DNA of 64,000 nt, taken from NCBI RefSeq assembly GCF_003990975.1, contig NZ_RZJR01000003.1:310001-374000 (forward strand), read 5' to 3'. Positions within the stretch are counted from its first letter, which is position 1, and every line of letters starts with the position of its first letter. Shown here piece by piece: positions 43,549 through 53,060 of the stretch. The translations under genes and the position numbers were made by a program. The notes beneath the pieces were generated by a model, which worked only from the letters and a program-made list of their open reading frames with translations, was not told where the DNA came from and searched no databases. Source of the stretch: Cohnella sp. AR92 (GTDB lineage Bacteria; Bacillota; Bacilli; Paenibacillales; Paenibacillaceae).

Positions 43549-43916
43549 GCGTAAGGGGAATTCGCGGCGCCATTACGGTGGAGGCCAATGAGAGCAAACA
43601 AATTCTAGACGCATCGGTTACGCTTCTGAACACGATCGTCGAAGTCAACGGCATTCAGCCGGAGGACATCGCGGGCATTATGATTACCGTTACGCAGGAT
43701 CTCGACGCCGCCTTCCCGGCGAAGTCGATCCGCCAGCTGGAGGGCTGGGAGTTCGTGCCGCTGATGTGTTCGCTTGAGATCGCGGTGGAAGGAAGCCTGG
43801 AGCGGTGCATTCGCTTTATGGTTCTCGTTAATACGGACCTGAAGCAAGCGGATATGCGCCACGTGTATCTGGGAGAAGCGGTCAAGCTTCGTCCGGATCT
43901 GGCTGCGGCCCGTTGA
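43545..43916 (+). CDS. aroH: Chorismate mutase AroH
   Basis: A monofunctional AroH-type chorismate mutase, which turns chorismate into prephenate for Phe and Tyr. The fold is the trimeric alpha/beta barrel type. Catalytic Arg residues are in SVRGIRGAI (Arg near 6) and the Arg/Tyr of RHVYLGEAVKLRPD near 105-118. It has 123 aa, close to Bacillus AroH (127). Its stop codon lies within the -35 region of the trp promoter. Confidence 0.95.
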   Translation: MSVRGIRGAITVEANESKQILDASVTLLNTIVEVNGIQPEDIAGIMITVTQDLDAAFPAKSIRQLEGWEFVPLMCSLEIAVEGSLERCIRFMVLVNTDLKQADMRHVYLGEAVKLRPDLAAAR

Positions 43917-43942
43917 CGGATCGCGCCTCAGGATGCTATAGT
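43913..43942 (+). promoter_or_regulatory. Promoter of the trp operon leader
   Basis: TTGACG at 43913-43918 and an extended -10, TGcTATAGT, with TATAGT at 43937-43942; spacer 18 bases. The -35 overlaps the aroH stop codon. Transcription would begin near 43949 and make a leader of about 360 nt. Confidence 0.65.
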
Positions 43943-43993
43943 GACTATATGACTTGGAGCGGAACGGTCGGCCACAGGGACGACAACTTACGC

Positions 43994-44038
43994 TAGAGTC
44001 GAGAGCGTAGACGAGATGAGACGAGTAGAGGCGTCGAG
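43994..44038 (+). promoter_or_regulatory. TRAP-binding site in the trpE leader
   Basis: (G/U)AG triplets begin at 44003, 44008, 44013, 44018, 44023 and 44028, each exactly five bases apart, with flanking triplets at 43996 and 44036. This is the spacing TRAP prefers. The TRAP gene mtrB is in the same window. Bacillus subtilis uses eleven triplets; eight are clear here. Confidence 0.8.
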
Positions 44039-44164
44039 CCCTGAAGCCCTTAACGGGTGCGGAGCGGGCAGTCGGCGACAGGACGGCCGTGCGGACGGAA
44101 TCCAGGGATCGGTATCCCAACGATTCCAATGCGAAGGCGGCCTAAACCTAACCTTTATCGACTT

Positions 44165-44197
44165 AAGCATCTCTGATCGTTCAGAGGTGCTTTTTTT
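44165..44197 (+). terminator. Attenuator terminator of the trp leader
   Basis: A 12-bp stem (44165-44176 with 44181-44192, one G-U) with loop TCGT runs into seven T residues. It lies between the TRAP site and trpE. Six bases of its left arm (44168-44173) are complementary to 44013-44018 inside the TRAP site, which could form a competing antiterminator. Confidence 0.85.
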
Positions 44198-44308
44198 GTT
44201 GTCTCATAACAACCAGAGAACGGGCAATACCGCGAACTCCGCCTCGAAGCGGGGAGCGGATCGGCGAGCCGCAGGAAATGCGGTTCGGAGGGGAGCGAGA
44301 AGAGGAAA

Positions 44309-45877
44309 ATGGAGCAGAATCGTGCGCAGGAACTTCAGGAAGTCATTCGTCTGGCGGGGAGCTACAACGTGATCCCGGTCGTTCGCAAGCTGATGGCGGA
44401 CACCGAGACCCCGATTCGGGTGTTTCAGCAATTAAGCCAGGATCGCCGGGCATTCTTGCTGGAGAGCGTGGAGGGCGGAATCCAATGGGCGAGATATTCG
44501 TTCATCGGGACCGATCCTTTCTTGATGCTGAAGCTTAAGAAAAACAAAGTGACGCTCGAGGAAGGCGGAGTCGCCCGTTCGTATCAAGCGAATGATCCCT
44601 TGAAGCTGCTGCGGGAGAAGCTGGGCCAGTACCGGAGCCCGCAGCTCCCGGGACTGCCTCCGTTCACGGGGGGAGCGATCGGCTTCTTCGGCTACGATCT
44701 GCTTCAATATTACGAGCGCAAGCTTCCGTCTCATCGGGTAGACGACCTGGTCATGGACGATATGCAGTTCATGTTCTGCGATCAGGTTATCGTCTTCGAC
44801 CATCAGAAGCAGCAGGTGCAAGTGATCGGCAACGTTCACGTGAAGGACGGGGCGGACGAGAAGGACATCGAGCTCGCTTATACCGAAGCGTGCCATTCGA
44901 TCGACAAGCTGATTCGCCGCCTGCAGCAGCCGGCCAACCCGCCGGCGGCCGTCGCCAAAGGCGCTCCGCCGCAGGATCCCGACCTGGGCCGCGTCGAATC
45001 GAACGTCACCAAAGAGCAGTTTCTCGCGAACGTGGAGCAAGCGAAGGAATATATCCGATCCGGAGACATCTTCCAGGTCGTTCTGTCCCAGCGCTTCCAC
45101 ATCGAGACGGAGGTCGATCCGCTGCAAGTGTACCGCGTGCTTCGCACGATGAATCCGTCGCCGTACATGTACGTGCTCAAGCTGGATGAGGAGATGATCG
45201 TCGGCACCTCTCCGGAGCTGCTGGTCAAGGTGAACGGCGAGCGGGTTCAGACTAGGCCTATCGCAGGTACGCGTCCCCGCGGCAAGACGCCCGAAGAGGA
45301 TCTGCGGCTCGAAGAAGAGCTGCTGGCCGACAAGAAGGAGAGAGCGGAGCACGTCATGCTCGTCGATCTTGGGCGCAACGATCTTGGGCGCGTGTCGGAG
45401 TTCGGCTCCGTCCGCTGCGATTCGTACATGGAAGTCGAGCGTTACTCGCACGTCATGCACATCGTCTCGAACGTATCGGGCAAGATTCGCGAGGACAAGG
45501 ATTTCTTCGACGCCTTCCTCTCCTGTCTGCCGGCTGGAACGGTATCCGGAGCTCCTAAGCTCAGAGCGATGGAGATCATTGCCGAGCTGGAAAAGGAAGC
45601 GCGCGGAGCGTATGCGGGGGCGATCGGCTACCTGGGCTTCTCGGGCAACCTGGATACGTGCATCACGATTCGCACGATCATCTTCAAGAATGGCCGCGCT
45701 TATGTGCAGGCCGGAGCGGGAATCGTCGCCGATTCCGTTCCGGAGATGGAATACGAGGAGACGGTCAACAAGGCGAAGGCGCTGCTGAAGGCGATTCGCG
45801 CGGCGGAAGCGGTGTTCCCGGCGAAGAAGCCGGTCTATTCCGCGGCCGGCGACAGAAGATCGAATCTGGACTATTAA
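44309..45877 (+). CDS. trpE: Anthranilate synthase component I
   Basis: TrpE makes anthranilate from chorismate with ammonia from a TrpG/PabA partner. It has 522 aa. The N-terminal tryptophan-feedback region includes the LLESV segment, and the catalytic domain holds GDIFQVVLSQRF, RPIAGTRPRG and DLGRNDLGRV, then LPAGTVSGAPKLRAMEII. ATG 44309 follows a GAG-rich stretch with GAAGAGGAA. No trpG is in this operon, so the amidotransferase must come from elsewhere, as in Bacillus. Confidence 0.97.
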   Translation: MEQNRAQELQEVIRLAGSYNVIPVVRKLMADTETPIRVFQQLSQDRRAFLLESVEGGIQWARYSFIGTDPFLMLKLKKNKVTLEEGGVARSYQANDPLKLLREKLGQYRSPQLPGLPPFTGGAIGFFGYDLLQYYERKLPSHRVDDLVMDDMQFMFCDQVIVFDHQKQQVQVIGNVHVKDGADEKDIELAYTEACHSIDKLIRRLQQPANPPAAVAKGAPPQDPDLGRVESNVTKEQFLANVEQAKEYIRSGDIFQVVLSQRFHIETEVDPLQVYRVLRTMNPSPYMYVLKLDEEMIVGTSPELLVKVNGERVQTRPIAGTRPRGKTPEEDLRLEEELLADKKERAEHVMLVDLGRNDLGRVSEFGSVRCDSYMEVERYSHVMHIVSNVSGKIREDKDFFDAFLSCLPAGTVSGAPKLRAMEIIAELEKEARGAYAGAIGYLGFSGNLDTCITIRTIIFKNGRAYVQAGAGIVADSVPEMEYEETVNKAKALLKAIRAAEAVFPAKKPVYSAAGDRRSNLDY

Positions 45878-45896
45878 TTTTAGAGAGGTGATAGAG

Positions 45897-46946
45897 ATGA
45901 CGGCAACGAATGCGGAGATGACGATGGCTCAGGCGATCGGCGCGGTCGCTTCCGGGCAGCATCTGACGGTGGATCAGGCGAGAGCGGTGATGCGGCTGAT
46001 CATGTCGGGCGAAGCGACTCCTTCCCAGATCTCGGGCATGCTGATCGCCCTGCGGATGAAGGGAGAGACGGTGGACGAGATTACCGGCTTCGCGGAAGCG
46101 ATGCGCTCGTTCGCGGGCCAAGTGAAGACGGAGAACCGCGACTTGCTCGATACGTGCGGAACGGGCGGTTCGGGGATCCACAAGTTCAATATCTCCACGA
46201 CGTCGGCCGTGATCGCGGCGGCGGCGGGAGCCCGGGTCGCGAAGCACGGCAACCGCGCGATGTCCGGCAAGTCGGGCAGCGCGGACGTTCTGGAAGCGCT
46301 GGGAGTGAATATTTCTCTCACGGCGGAGCAAGCGTCGGACTGCCTCGACCGCACCGGCATCTGCTTCATGTTCGCCCAGCTCTATCACCCGGCTCTTAAG
46401 CATGCTGCTGTACCGCGCAAGGAGCTAGGGGTTCGGACGGTCTTCAATTTGCTTGGGCCGCTGGCGAACCCGGCGAATGCGGACCGGCAGATGATGGGGC
46501 TCTACGATCGTTCCCGCACGGAGACGGTCGCGAACGTGCTTGGCCGTCTCGGATTGAAGCGCGCGCTGGTCGTCGGCAGCCACGACGGCTTGGACGAGAT
46601 CAGCATCTCCGCTCCGACTCGGGTGTCGGAGCTGAAGAACGGCGCGGTGACGACCTACGACATCGCGCCGGAGGATCTCGGACTTCGAACGCTGCCGCTC
46701 GGCGAGGTTCAAGGAGGCAGCGCGGCCGAGAACGCGGCGATCATCCAACGCGTGCTTGGCGGCGAACGAAGCGCTTACCGCGACATCGTGCTTGCGAATG
46801 CGGGAGCCTGCCTCTACGTGGCGGATCGGACCGAATCGCTTCGCGAAGGGGTCGAAATGGCCGCCAGAACGATCGATTCCGGCAAGGCATTGGATAAACT
46901 GAAGCAATGGATTGCGACGACAGGAGAAGTGAGCTATGTTTCTTGA
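45897..46946 (+). CDS. trpD: Anthranilate phosphoribosyltransferase
   Basis: TrpD joins anthranilate and PRPP. The PRPP-binding motif DTCGTGGSG is near residue 80, followed by KFNISTTSAVIAAAAGARVAKHGNRAMSG-type sequence split over about 90-120, and a conserved NPAN segment. It has 349 aa from ATG 45897; the GTG at 45888 is part of the AGAGGTGA ribosome site. It overlaps trpC by eleven bases. Confidence 0.96.
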   Translation: MTATNAEMTMAQAIGAVASGQHLTVDQARAVMRLIMSGEATPSQISGMLIALRMKGETVDEITGFAEAMRSFAGQVKTENRDLLDTCGTGGSGIHKFNISTTSAVIAAAAGARVAKHGNRAMSGKSGSADVLEALGVNISLTAEQASDCLDRTGICFMFAQLYHPALKHAAVPRKELGVRTVFNLLGPLANPANADRQMMGLYDRSRTETVANVLGRLGLKRALVVGSHDGLDEISISAPTRVSELKNGAVTTYDIAPEDLGLRTLPLGEVQGGSAAENAAIIQRVLGGERSAYRDIVLANAGACLYVADRTESLREGVEMAARTIDSGKALDKLKQWIATTGEVSYVS

Positions 46947-47754
46947 TCGGATAGTCGTTACCAAGAAGGAAGAAGTGAAGCGCCTGAGGGAGACGCTCGT
47001 TATCGCGGATGCGGAGAGAACGATATCGACGCTTCCGGCGTGCCGAGGCTTCGAGAACGCGCTCCGAGAGGGCAGCCGCAGCCGCCCGGTCGGTCTCATC
47101 GCCGAAGTGAAGAAGGCAAGCCCGTCAAAGGGGCTGATCCGTCCCGACTTCGATCCTGTCGCTCTAGCGCGGGCTTACGAAGCCGCCGGCACCGACTGCA
47201 TCTCGGTGCTTACCGATAAGGATTACTTCCAGGGCAGCAACGAATACTTAACGAACGTCCGAGCAGCCGTGAACGTGCCTCTGCTGCGCAAAGACTTCAT
47301 CATCGACGAGACGCAGATTTACGAAGCCCGCCTGATCGGGGCGGATGCGGTACTGCTGATCGCGGCCATCCTGACGAAGGAGCAGCTGTCCGGCTACCAT
47401 GATCTTGCCCGCAGCCTTGGCTTGGACGTTCTGGTCGAGGTTCACGATCGCGAGGAGCTGGATACGGTGCTCGAGATCGGGAAGGCGACGCTGATCGGAG
47501 TGAACAACCGCAATCTGCATACGTTCGAGACCGACCTTAACGTAACGGAACAGTTGATCTCCCTGATGCCTTCGGGCGTGACGACGGTCAGCGAGAGCGC
47601 GATCTCCACGCCGGCGGATATCGAATTCGTCCGCCGCGCAGGGGCGCAAGCCGTGCTGGTCGGGGAGCAGTTCATGCGCCAGAGCGACGTCGGAGCAGCG
47701 GTTGAGGCGCTGCTTGGTCCCGTTCTCGCGGGGAGAGAAGGCGCCGGCCGATGA
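46936..47754 (+). CDS. trpC: Indole-3-glycerol phosphate synthase
   Basis: TrpC closes the indole ring from the carboxyphenylamino-deoxyribulose phosphate. It is a TIM barrel with the N-terminal LIAEVKKASPSKGLI (catalytic Lys, near 57), LLRKDFIIDETQI, LVEVHDREEL and GVNNRNLHTFETD (Asn near 190). It has 272 aa and overlaps trpF by four bases. Confidence 0.97.
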   Translation: MFLDRIVVTKKEEVKRLRETLVIADAERTISTLPACRGFENALREGSRSRPVGLIAEVKKASPSKGLIRPDFDPVALARAYEAAGTDCISVLTDKDYFQGSNEYLTNVRAAVNVPLLRKDFIIDETQIYEARLIGADAVLLIAAILTKEQLSGYHDLARSLGLDVLVEVHDREELDTVLEIGKATLIGVNNRNLHTFETDLNVTEQLISLMPSGVTTVSESAISTPADIEFVRRAGAQAVLVGEQFMRQSDVGAAVEALLGPVLAGREGAGR

Positions 47755-48431
47755 GCAGGGACGGAACGAAAGTCAAGATCTGCGGCATCAAGGAAGAATC
47801 GACGATTGACGGGATGAAGGGTCTCCCGGTAGACTATATCGGATTCGTGTTCGCGAAGAGCAAGCGGCAGGTATCCCCGGAACGAGCGGCGGCGTTGCTG
47901 TCGCTAGCGGCGCAGACCCCGATGGCGGGAGAAGCAGCGCCGTTATCCGTAGGCGTATTCGTTAACCCGACGATGGAAGAGCTGGAGGGCATCCTATCCA
48001 TTGCGAAGCTGGATGTCGTTCAACTGCACGGCGGCGAGACACCCGAATTCGCCAAGAAAGTCAAAGAACGCTTCGGAGTCAAAGTGTGGCGCGCGCTGCC
48101 CATGGACGAAGACTGCAAGGAATCGGAAGGCGGCGGACCGTCGAGGCTGGACGCTTATCGGGGAATCGCGGACGCGGTTCTGATCGATACGGCGGGAGGA
48201 GGCACGGGACGCACGTTCCGCTGGGACCTCATCCCGAGCTACCGGAAGGCGGCCGACACGAACGGGCTTCAGCTGTTCGTAGCCGGCGGATTAAGTCCCG
48301 ACAACGTAGAAGAGCTGGTCGGACGGTATTCGCCGCAAGGCGTGGATATCTCAAGCGGAGTGGAGACCGATGGCGTGAAGGATACGGCCAAGATCGCCGC
48401 ATTCGCGAAGAAGGCGAGGAATAAAGGATGA
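47751..48431 (+). CDS. trpF: Phosphoribosylanthranilate isomerase
   Basis: TrpF carries out the Amadori rearrangement before TrpC. The TIM barrel starts with [11 protein letters not shown] (catalytic Cys near 11), then [29 protein letters not shown] and [15 protein letters not shown] (general acid Asp), ending with [11 protein letters not shown]. It has 226 aa. A slightly longer loop with GEAAPLS (about 60) is present. It overlaps trpB by four bases. Confidence 0.96.
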   Translation: MSRDGTKVKICGIKEESTIDGMKGLPVDYIGFVFAKSKRQVSPERAAALLSLAAQTPMAGEAAPLSVGVFVNPTMEELEGILSIAKLDVVQLHGGETPEFAKKVKERFGVKVWRALPMDEDCKESEGGGPSRLDAYRGIADAVLIDTAGGGTGRTFRWDLIPSYRKAADTNGLQLFVAGGLSPDNVEELVGRYSPQGVDISSGVETDGVKDTAKIAAFAKKARNKG

Positions 48432-49630
48432 CACAGACACAGGTACCCGATTCGTACGGACGATTCGGTCCCTTCGGAGGACGTTATGTTCCCGAGACGT
48501 TGATGAACGCTCTATTGGAGCTTGAAGAAGCTTATAACCGGTACAAGGACGATCCGGACTTCCAAGCGGAGATCCGTTATCTGTTGAAGCAGTATGCGGG
48601 ACGCCCGTCGCCTCTCTATTATGCGGAGCGGCTGACGAAGCATCTCGGCGGGGCGAAAATTTACTTAAAGCGCGAGGACCTGAACCATACCGGCTCGCAC
48701 AAGATCAACAACGCGATCGGACAGGCCGTTCTGGCTAAGCGCATGGGCAAGACGAAGGTCATCGCCGAGACCGGAGCCGGCCAGCACGGCGTCGCAAGCG
48801 CGACGGTCGCGGCCCTGCTCGGGCTGGAGTGCAAGGTGTTCATGGGCGAAGAGGACACGAAGCGCCAGCAGCTGAACGTATTCCGGATGAAGCTTCTGGG
48901 CTCCGAGGTCATTCCCGTGACATCCGGATCCCGAACGCTTAAGGACGCGTGCAACGAGACGCTCCGTTACTGGGTCAGCCATGTGGACGATACGTATTAC
49001 ATTAACGGATCGGTTACCGGACCGCACCCTTACCCGATGATGGTCCGCGACTTCCAGAGATTGATCGGCGTAGAGACAAAGGAACAGATCCTGGAAGCGG
49101 AAGGCCGCTTGCCGGACGTCATTGTCGCCGCCGTTGGCGGAGGAAGCAACGCAATGGGTATCTTCCACGACTTCATCCCCGATGCTTCGGTTCGCTTGAT
49201 CGGCGTCGAGGCGGCGGGCCGCGGCGTCGATACGGAGAAGCACGCCGCCACGATGACCAAGGGCCGTCCCGGCGTCTTCCAAGGCTCGATGAGCTACGTG
49301 CTGCAGGACGAAGGCGGCCAGGTGCTGGAAGCCCATTCGATCTCGGCCGGCCTTGATTACCCGGGCATCGGGCCCGAGCACGCTTATCTGAAGGATACGA
49401 AGCGGGCGGAATACGTTCCGGCTACGGACAAGGAAGCGCTGGACGCGCTTAAGCTTCTGTCCGTACAGGAAGGCATTATTCCGGCGCTGGAATCGTCCCA
49501 TGCGATCGCCCACGCGATCAAGCTGGCTCCGACTCTGCCTAAGGACGCGCTGCTGGTCGTCAGCTTGTCCGGGCGCGGAGACAAGGACGTCGAAGCGATC
49601 ATGCCGTACTTCGAAGGAGATGCGAGATGA
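48428..49630 (+). CDS. trpB: Tryptophan synthase beta subunit
   Basis: TrpB joins indole and serine with pyridoxal phosphate. The cofactor Lys is in [13 protein letters not shown] (about 90), the [11 protein letters not shown] segment binds serine, and the Gly-rich phosphate site is [10 protein letters not shown] (about 237). It has 400 aa, as expected for the TrpB1 type. It overlaps trpA by four bases. Confidence 0.98.
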   Translation: MTQTQVPDSYGRFGPFGGRYVPETLMNALLELEEAYNRYKDDPDFQAEIRYLLKQYAGRPSPLYYAERLTKHLGGAKIYLKREDLNHTGSHKINNAIGQAVLAKRMGKTKVIAETGAGQHGVASATVAALLGLECKVFMGEEDTKRQQLNVFRMKLLGSEVIPVTSGSRTLKDACNETLRYWVSHVDDTYYINGSVTGPHPYPMMVRDFQRLIGVETKEQILEAEGRLPDVIVAAVGGGSNAMGIFHDFIPDASVRLIGVEAAGRGVDTEKHAATMTKGRPGVFQGSMSYVLQDEGGQVLEAHSISAGLDYPGIGPEHAYLKDTKRAEYVPATDKEALDALKLLSVQEGIIPALESSHAIAHAIKLAPTLPKDALLVVSLSGRGDKDVEAIMPYFEGDAR

Positions 49631-50469
49631 GCGAGATCGGAACGAACCTTATCGACGCGGTATTCGCGGAGCTGAAAGAAAAAGGCGAGACGGCGCTGAT
49701 TCCGTTCATGACGATGGGAGATCCGGATCTCGGCACTTCCATCCGCCTCATTCAAGCGGCGGAAGCGGCAGGCGCAAGCATGATCGAGCTGGGGGTTCCT
49801 TACTCGGATCCGCTGGCGGACGGTCCCGTCATTCAGCGGGCTTCCGAACGAGCTCTCCGCAACCGAATCTCCCTATTGGATTGCATGGAGATCGCCTCGG
49901 AATCGAGACGCCAAGGCGTGAAGATGCCCTTCATCCTGTTTACTTATTTTAATCCGGTGCTGCAGTTGGGCCTTGAGAACTTCTTCAACCTTATGCAAGA
50001 GCATGATTTCAGCGGAGCGATCATTCCCGACCTGCCGATGGAGGAAGACGAACAGGTTCGGGCGCTGGCGGAGAGGTCCGGCATTCACCTGATTCCGCTC
50101 GTGGCGCCGACATCGGAAGCACGAGTGGAGAAAATTGCGGCAAGGGCGCGAGGCTTCGTCTATTGCGTCTCTTCTCTTGGGGTTACCGGCGTCCGCAGCA
50201 GCTTCCATGCCGGGCTGGACTCGTTCTTGGCGACGGTTCGCCAGGCGGCCAGCGTGCCGATCTGCGTCGGCTTCGGCGTCTCCACGAGGGAGCAGGCGGA
50301 GCAGCTGTCGGAGAAGTGCGACGGCGTTATCGTCGGCAGCGCCATCGTGCGCAAAGTCGAAGAGGAGCTGCAGCTGCTTCAAAGCGCAGAAGAAACCAGC
50401 CGCGAGAAGGGGCTGACAGCGGTACAAGACTTCATTGCCGCGCTGAAGCCCAGAAGCGTTCGCGCATAA
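49627..50469 (+). CDS. trpA: Tryptophan synthase alpha subunit
   Basis: TrpA splits indole-3-glycerol phosphate to indole, which passes to TrpB. The catalytic Glu lies in [21 protein letters not shown] (two active acids, near 53 and 64), with later [13 protein letters not shown] and GFGVSTREQ segments. It has 280 aa. It is the last gene of trpEDCFBA. A hairpin terminator follows before hisC. Confidence 0.97.
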   Translation: MSEIGTNLIDAVFAELKEKGETALIPFMTMGDPDLGTSIRLIQAAEAAGASMIELGVPYSDPLADGPVIQRASERALRNRISLLDCMEIASESRRQGVKMPFILFTYFNPVLQLGLENFFNLMQEHDFSGAIIPDLPMEEDEQVRALAERSGIHLIPLVAPTSEARVEKIAARARGFVYCVSSLGVTGVRSSFHAGLDSFLATVRQAASVPICVGFGVSTREQAEQLSEKCDGVIVGSAIVRKVEEELQLLQSAEETSREKGLTAVQDFIAALKPRSVRA

Positions 50470-50542
50470 CCGTTGCAATAACCTGCATTTTAAACTGTAC
50501 AGGTTCCTGTCATTATGTCACAATAGAACATAACAGTACTAG

Positions 50543-50572
50543 CGGAGCGCGAACCTGGCGCTCCGTTTGTTT
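50543..50572 (+). terminator. Terminator or attenuator between trpA and hisC
   Basis: CGGAGCGC at 50543-50550 pairs with GCGCTCCG at 50558-50565 around a 7-base loop, followed by TTTGTTTT. It ends the trp transcript or tunes readthrough into hisC-tyrA. Confidence 0.75.
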
Positions 50573-50619
50573 TCGATGAAGTACAAACAGCTTCCACGTC
50601 CACATAGGAGGTCATCCCA

Positions 50620-51717
50620 TTGCAACCGAAACCGAATATTGTTCATCTTCCTGTTTATCAGCCGGGCAAGCCCGTCTCCGACGTGAAGCGCGAGCTGGGA
50701 CTTACCGAGGTCATCAAGCTGGCTTCCAACGAGAATCCGTTCGGCTGCTCGCCGAAGGCGATCGAAGCGGCGAAGCAAGAACTTGTGAACATCAGCATCT
50801 ATCCGGACGGAGCGGCCGTCGACTTGACGAACGCGTTGGCGAAGCAGCTTGGCGTCGAGCCGGATCAAATCATATTCGGAGCGGGCTCCGACGAAGTGAT
50901 CCTGATGATTGCGCGCGCATTCTTGCTCCCTGGAGACGAGAACATCACCGCCGATCAGACGTTCCCGCAATATCGCCATAACATCGAGATCGAGAACGGC
51001 GTCGTTATCGAAGTTCCGCTGAAGGACGGCACCCACGACCTGGACGGCATGCTGGCGAAGGTCGGCCCGAAGACGAAGATCGTCTGGATCTGCAACCCGA
51101 ACAATCCGACCGGGACGATCGTCACGCACGACGAAGTCGTAAGCTTCCTGGAGAAGGTTCCTTCGAACGTCATGGTCGTGCTCGACGAAGCGTATTGCGA
51201 ATATATCGACGATCCGGCGTTCCCGGATGGTCTCGCGCTGCTTAAGAAGTACCCGAACCTGGTGCTTCTGCGCACGTTCTCGAAGATTTACGGCCTTGCT
51301 TCGATGCGCATCGGCTACGGCGTCGGCCGTCCGGAGCTGATTCGTTCCATCAATCAGGTGCGCGAGCCGTTCAATACGTCGCGCATGGGCCAAGCGGCCG
51401 CTCTCGCCGCGCTGGAGGATCATGGGTTCATCGATTTCTGCCGCAAGGCGAACGCGGAAGGGCTAAAGACGCTTCGCGACGCCTTCGACCGTCTCGGTCT
51501 TCCGGCCTTCCCGGCCTACGGCAACTTCATCATGGTCGACGTGAAGAGACCGGCTGGCGAAGTGTTCGACGCGCTGCTTCGCAAGGGGATCATCGTTCGC
51601 GCCGGACATAAGCATTATCCGACCCACGTTCGCATCACGGTAGGCAGCGCGGAACAGAACGCGAAGGTCATTGCGGCTCTCGAAGCGGTCCTTCAAGAGA
51701 TTCCGGTACAGGTGTGA
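50620..51717 (+). CDS. hisC: Histidinol-phosphate/aromatic aminotransferase
   Basis: A pyridoxal-phosphate aminotransferase of the HisC family, which in Bacillus serves both histidine and Phe/Tyr synthesis; the place beside tyrA supports that dual role. The cofactor Lys is in RTFSKIYGLASMRIGYG (near 221), with NPNNPTGT and DEAYCEY upstream. It has 365 aa and a TTG start after TAGGAGGT. tyrA begins three bases after its stop. Confidence 0.95.
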   Translation: MQPKPNIVHLPVYQPGKPVSDVKRELGLTEVIKLASNENPFGCSPKAIEAAKQELVNISIYPDGAAVDLTNALAKQLGVEPDQIIFGAGSDEVILMIARAFLLPGDENITADQTFPQYRHNIEIENGVVIEVPLKDGTHDLDGMLAKVGPKTKIVWICNPNNPTGTIVTHDEVVSFLEKVPSNVMVVLDEAYCEYIDDPAFPDGLALLKKYPNLVLLRTFSKIYGLASMRIGYGVGRPELIRSINQVREPFNTSRMGQAAALAALEDHGFIDFCRKANAEGLKTLRDAFDRLGLPAFPAYGNFIMVDVKRPAGEVFDALLRKGIIVRAGHKHYPTHVRITVGSAEQNAKVIAALEAVLQEIPVQV

Positions 51718-51720
51718 GGG

Positions 51721-52863
51721 ATGACCGTAGACAACAGCGACTTTAAACCCTCCGCGATGGCGCGTCCCGCGGAAGTCAAAATCGCCATATTCGGCGTAGG
51801 CCTGATCGGAGGCTCGCTCGCGCTCTGCTGGAAGGGCAAGCCGGGCTTCCGGATCGTTGGCCACTCGGTGAATCCGGGTTCCGTCAGCAAATACGTGTCG
51901 CTTGGCGTCGTAGACGAAGGAACGACTTCGCTCGCGGATGCGGCTCTGGATGCCGACTTTATTTTCCTCTGCGTGCCGGTCGGACGCTTGAACGATTACC
52001 TCGACGAGCTCGCGAGGCTGCCGTTGAAGCCGGGCTGCATCATTACGGACGTCGGCAGCACGAAGGCTTCCGTCGTCGCGCATGCGAGCGGCCTCGACTT
52101 GAACGGGGCGGTGTTCCTCGGCGGGCACCCGATGGCCGGCTCCGAGCGCTCCGGCGTCGAAGCGGCTACGACCGACCTGTTCGAGAACGCTTATTACGTG
52201 CTGACGCCTACGGACGGCACGCCGCCGGAAGCCGTCGAGCGAATGAAAGACCTGCTGAGATGGACGAGGGCGAACGTGGTGCTGACCGATTCCGTGCTGC
52301 ATGACAGCATCGTCGGCGCCATCAGCCATCTGCCTCATATGATCGCGGTCGGCTTGGTCAATCAGATTGCCGGCTACAACGAGACGAACGATCTGTACCG
52401 CAGTCTGGCGGCGGGCGGCTTCCGCGATATCACGCGCATCGCTTCGAGCGATCCGACGGTATGGCGGGATATTCTGGTCAATAACAAGACGGTGCTGCTG
52501 CAGCTGCTGGAGGATTGGAAGAAGGAGATGGACCGATTCGCCGAGCTGCTGAAGCAGGAAGACGGAGAGGGCATCTCCGAGCAGTTCCGCCTCGCGAACG
52601 GCTTCCGGAAGCAGCTTCCGGAGCGCCGCAAGGGCATGATCCAATCTCTGCACGAATGCTACGTGGACGTTCCCGATCATCCGGGCATCATCGGCCGCAT
52701 TGCGACCGAGCTCGGACAGGAACGGATCAATCTCAGCAATCTCCATATCGTGGAGAGCCGGGAGGACGTTCCGGGCATTCTGCGTCTCTCCTTCAAGGAA
52801 GCCGAAGATCTGGAGAAAGCGGTCGATTTGCTTCGCCGAATGCAGTATCAGGTCTATTTCTAA
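51721..52863 (+). CDS. tyrA: Prephenate dehydrogenase with ACT domain
   Basis: TyrA oxidises prephenate to 4-hydroxyphenylpyruvate with NAD. The Rossmann motif IFGVGLIGGSLALCW is near residues 20-34, the catalytic His in GGHPMAGSERSG near 139 and ISHLPHMIAV near 200. The C-terminal ACT domain (about 308-375) probably binds tyrosine. It has 380 aa. In Bacillus the EPSP synthase gene follows; here a terminator and an AT-rich minus-strand gene follow instead. Confidence 0.96.
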   Translation: MTVDNSDFKPSAMARPAEVKIAIFGVGLIGGSLALCWKGKPGFRIVGHSVNPGSVSKYVSLGVVDEGTTSLADAALDADFIFLCVPVGRLNDYLDELARLPLKPGCIITDVGSTKASVVAHASGLDLNGAVFLGGHPMAGSERSGVEAATTDLFENAYYVLTPTDGTPPEAVERMKDLLRWTRANVVLTDSVLHDSIVGAISHLPHMIAVGLVNQIAGYNETNDLYRSLAAGGFRDITRIASSDPTVWRDILVNNKTVLLQLLEDWKKEMDRFAELLKQEDGEGISEQFRLANGFRKQLPERRKGMIQSLHECYVDVPDHPGIIGRIATELGQERINLSNLHIVESREDVPGILRLSFKEAEDLEKAVDLLRRMQYQVYF

Positions 52864-52876
52864 ACCGAGAATACAG

Positions 52877-52927
52877 AAGCTTCTCGCTCCCCAAGTACGG
52901 CGTTCCAGGGGGCGGGAAGCTTTTTTT
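52877..52927 (+). terminator. Intrinsic terminator after tyrA
   Basis: AAGCTTCTCGCTCCCC at 52877-52892 pairs with GGGGGCGGGAAGCTT at 52908-52922 with small mismatches, followed by a T7 run. Confidence 0.88.
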
Positions 52928-53060
52928 GTCGCTTCTTCTTAGCGGATATGCTCAGGAACATGGGTGATCGGGTTCCTTCTTCTTCGCGAGCAGGATTATG
53001 ACGGCTTCTTATCGTACGGCTATGTTTAATTCTAATGTTGATTATTGGCGATAAGATAAT

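Noticed and set aside
43949..44308. T-box riboswitch in the trpE leader
   Set aside because: No T-box core (AGGGTGGNACCGCG-like) is visible before the terminator, while a well-spaced TRAP triplet series is.
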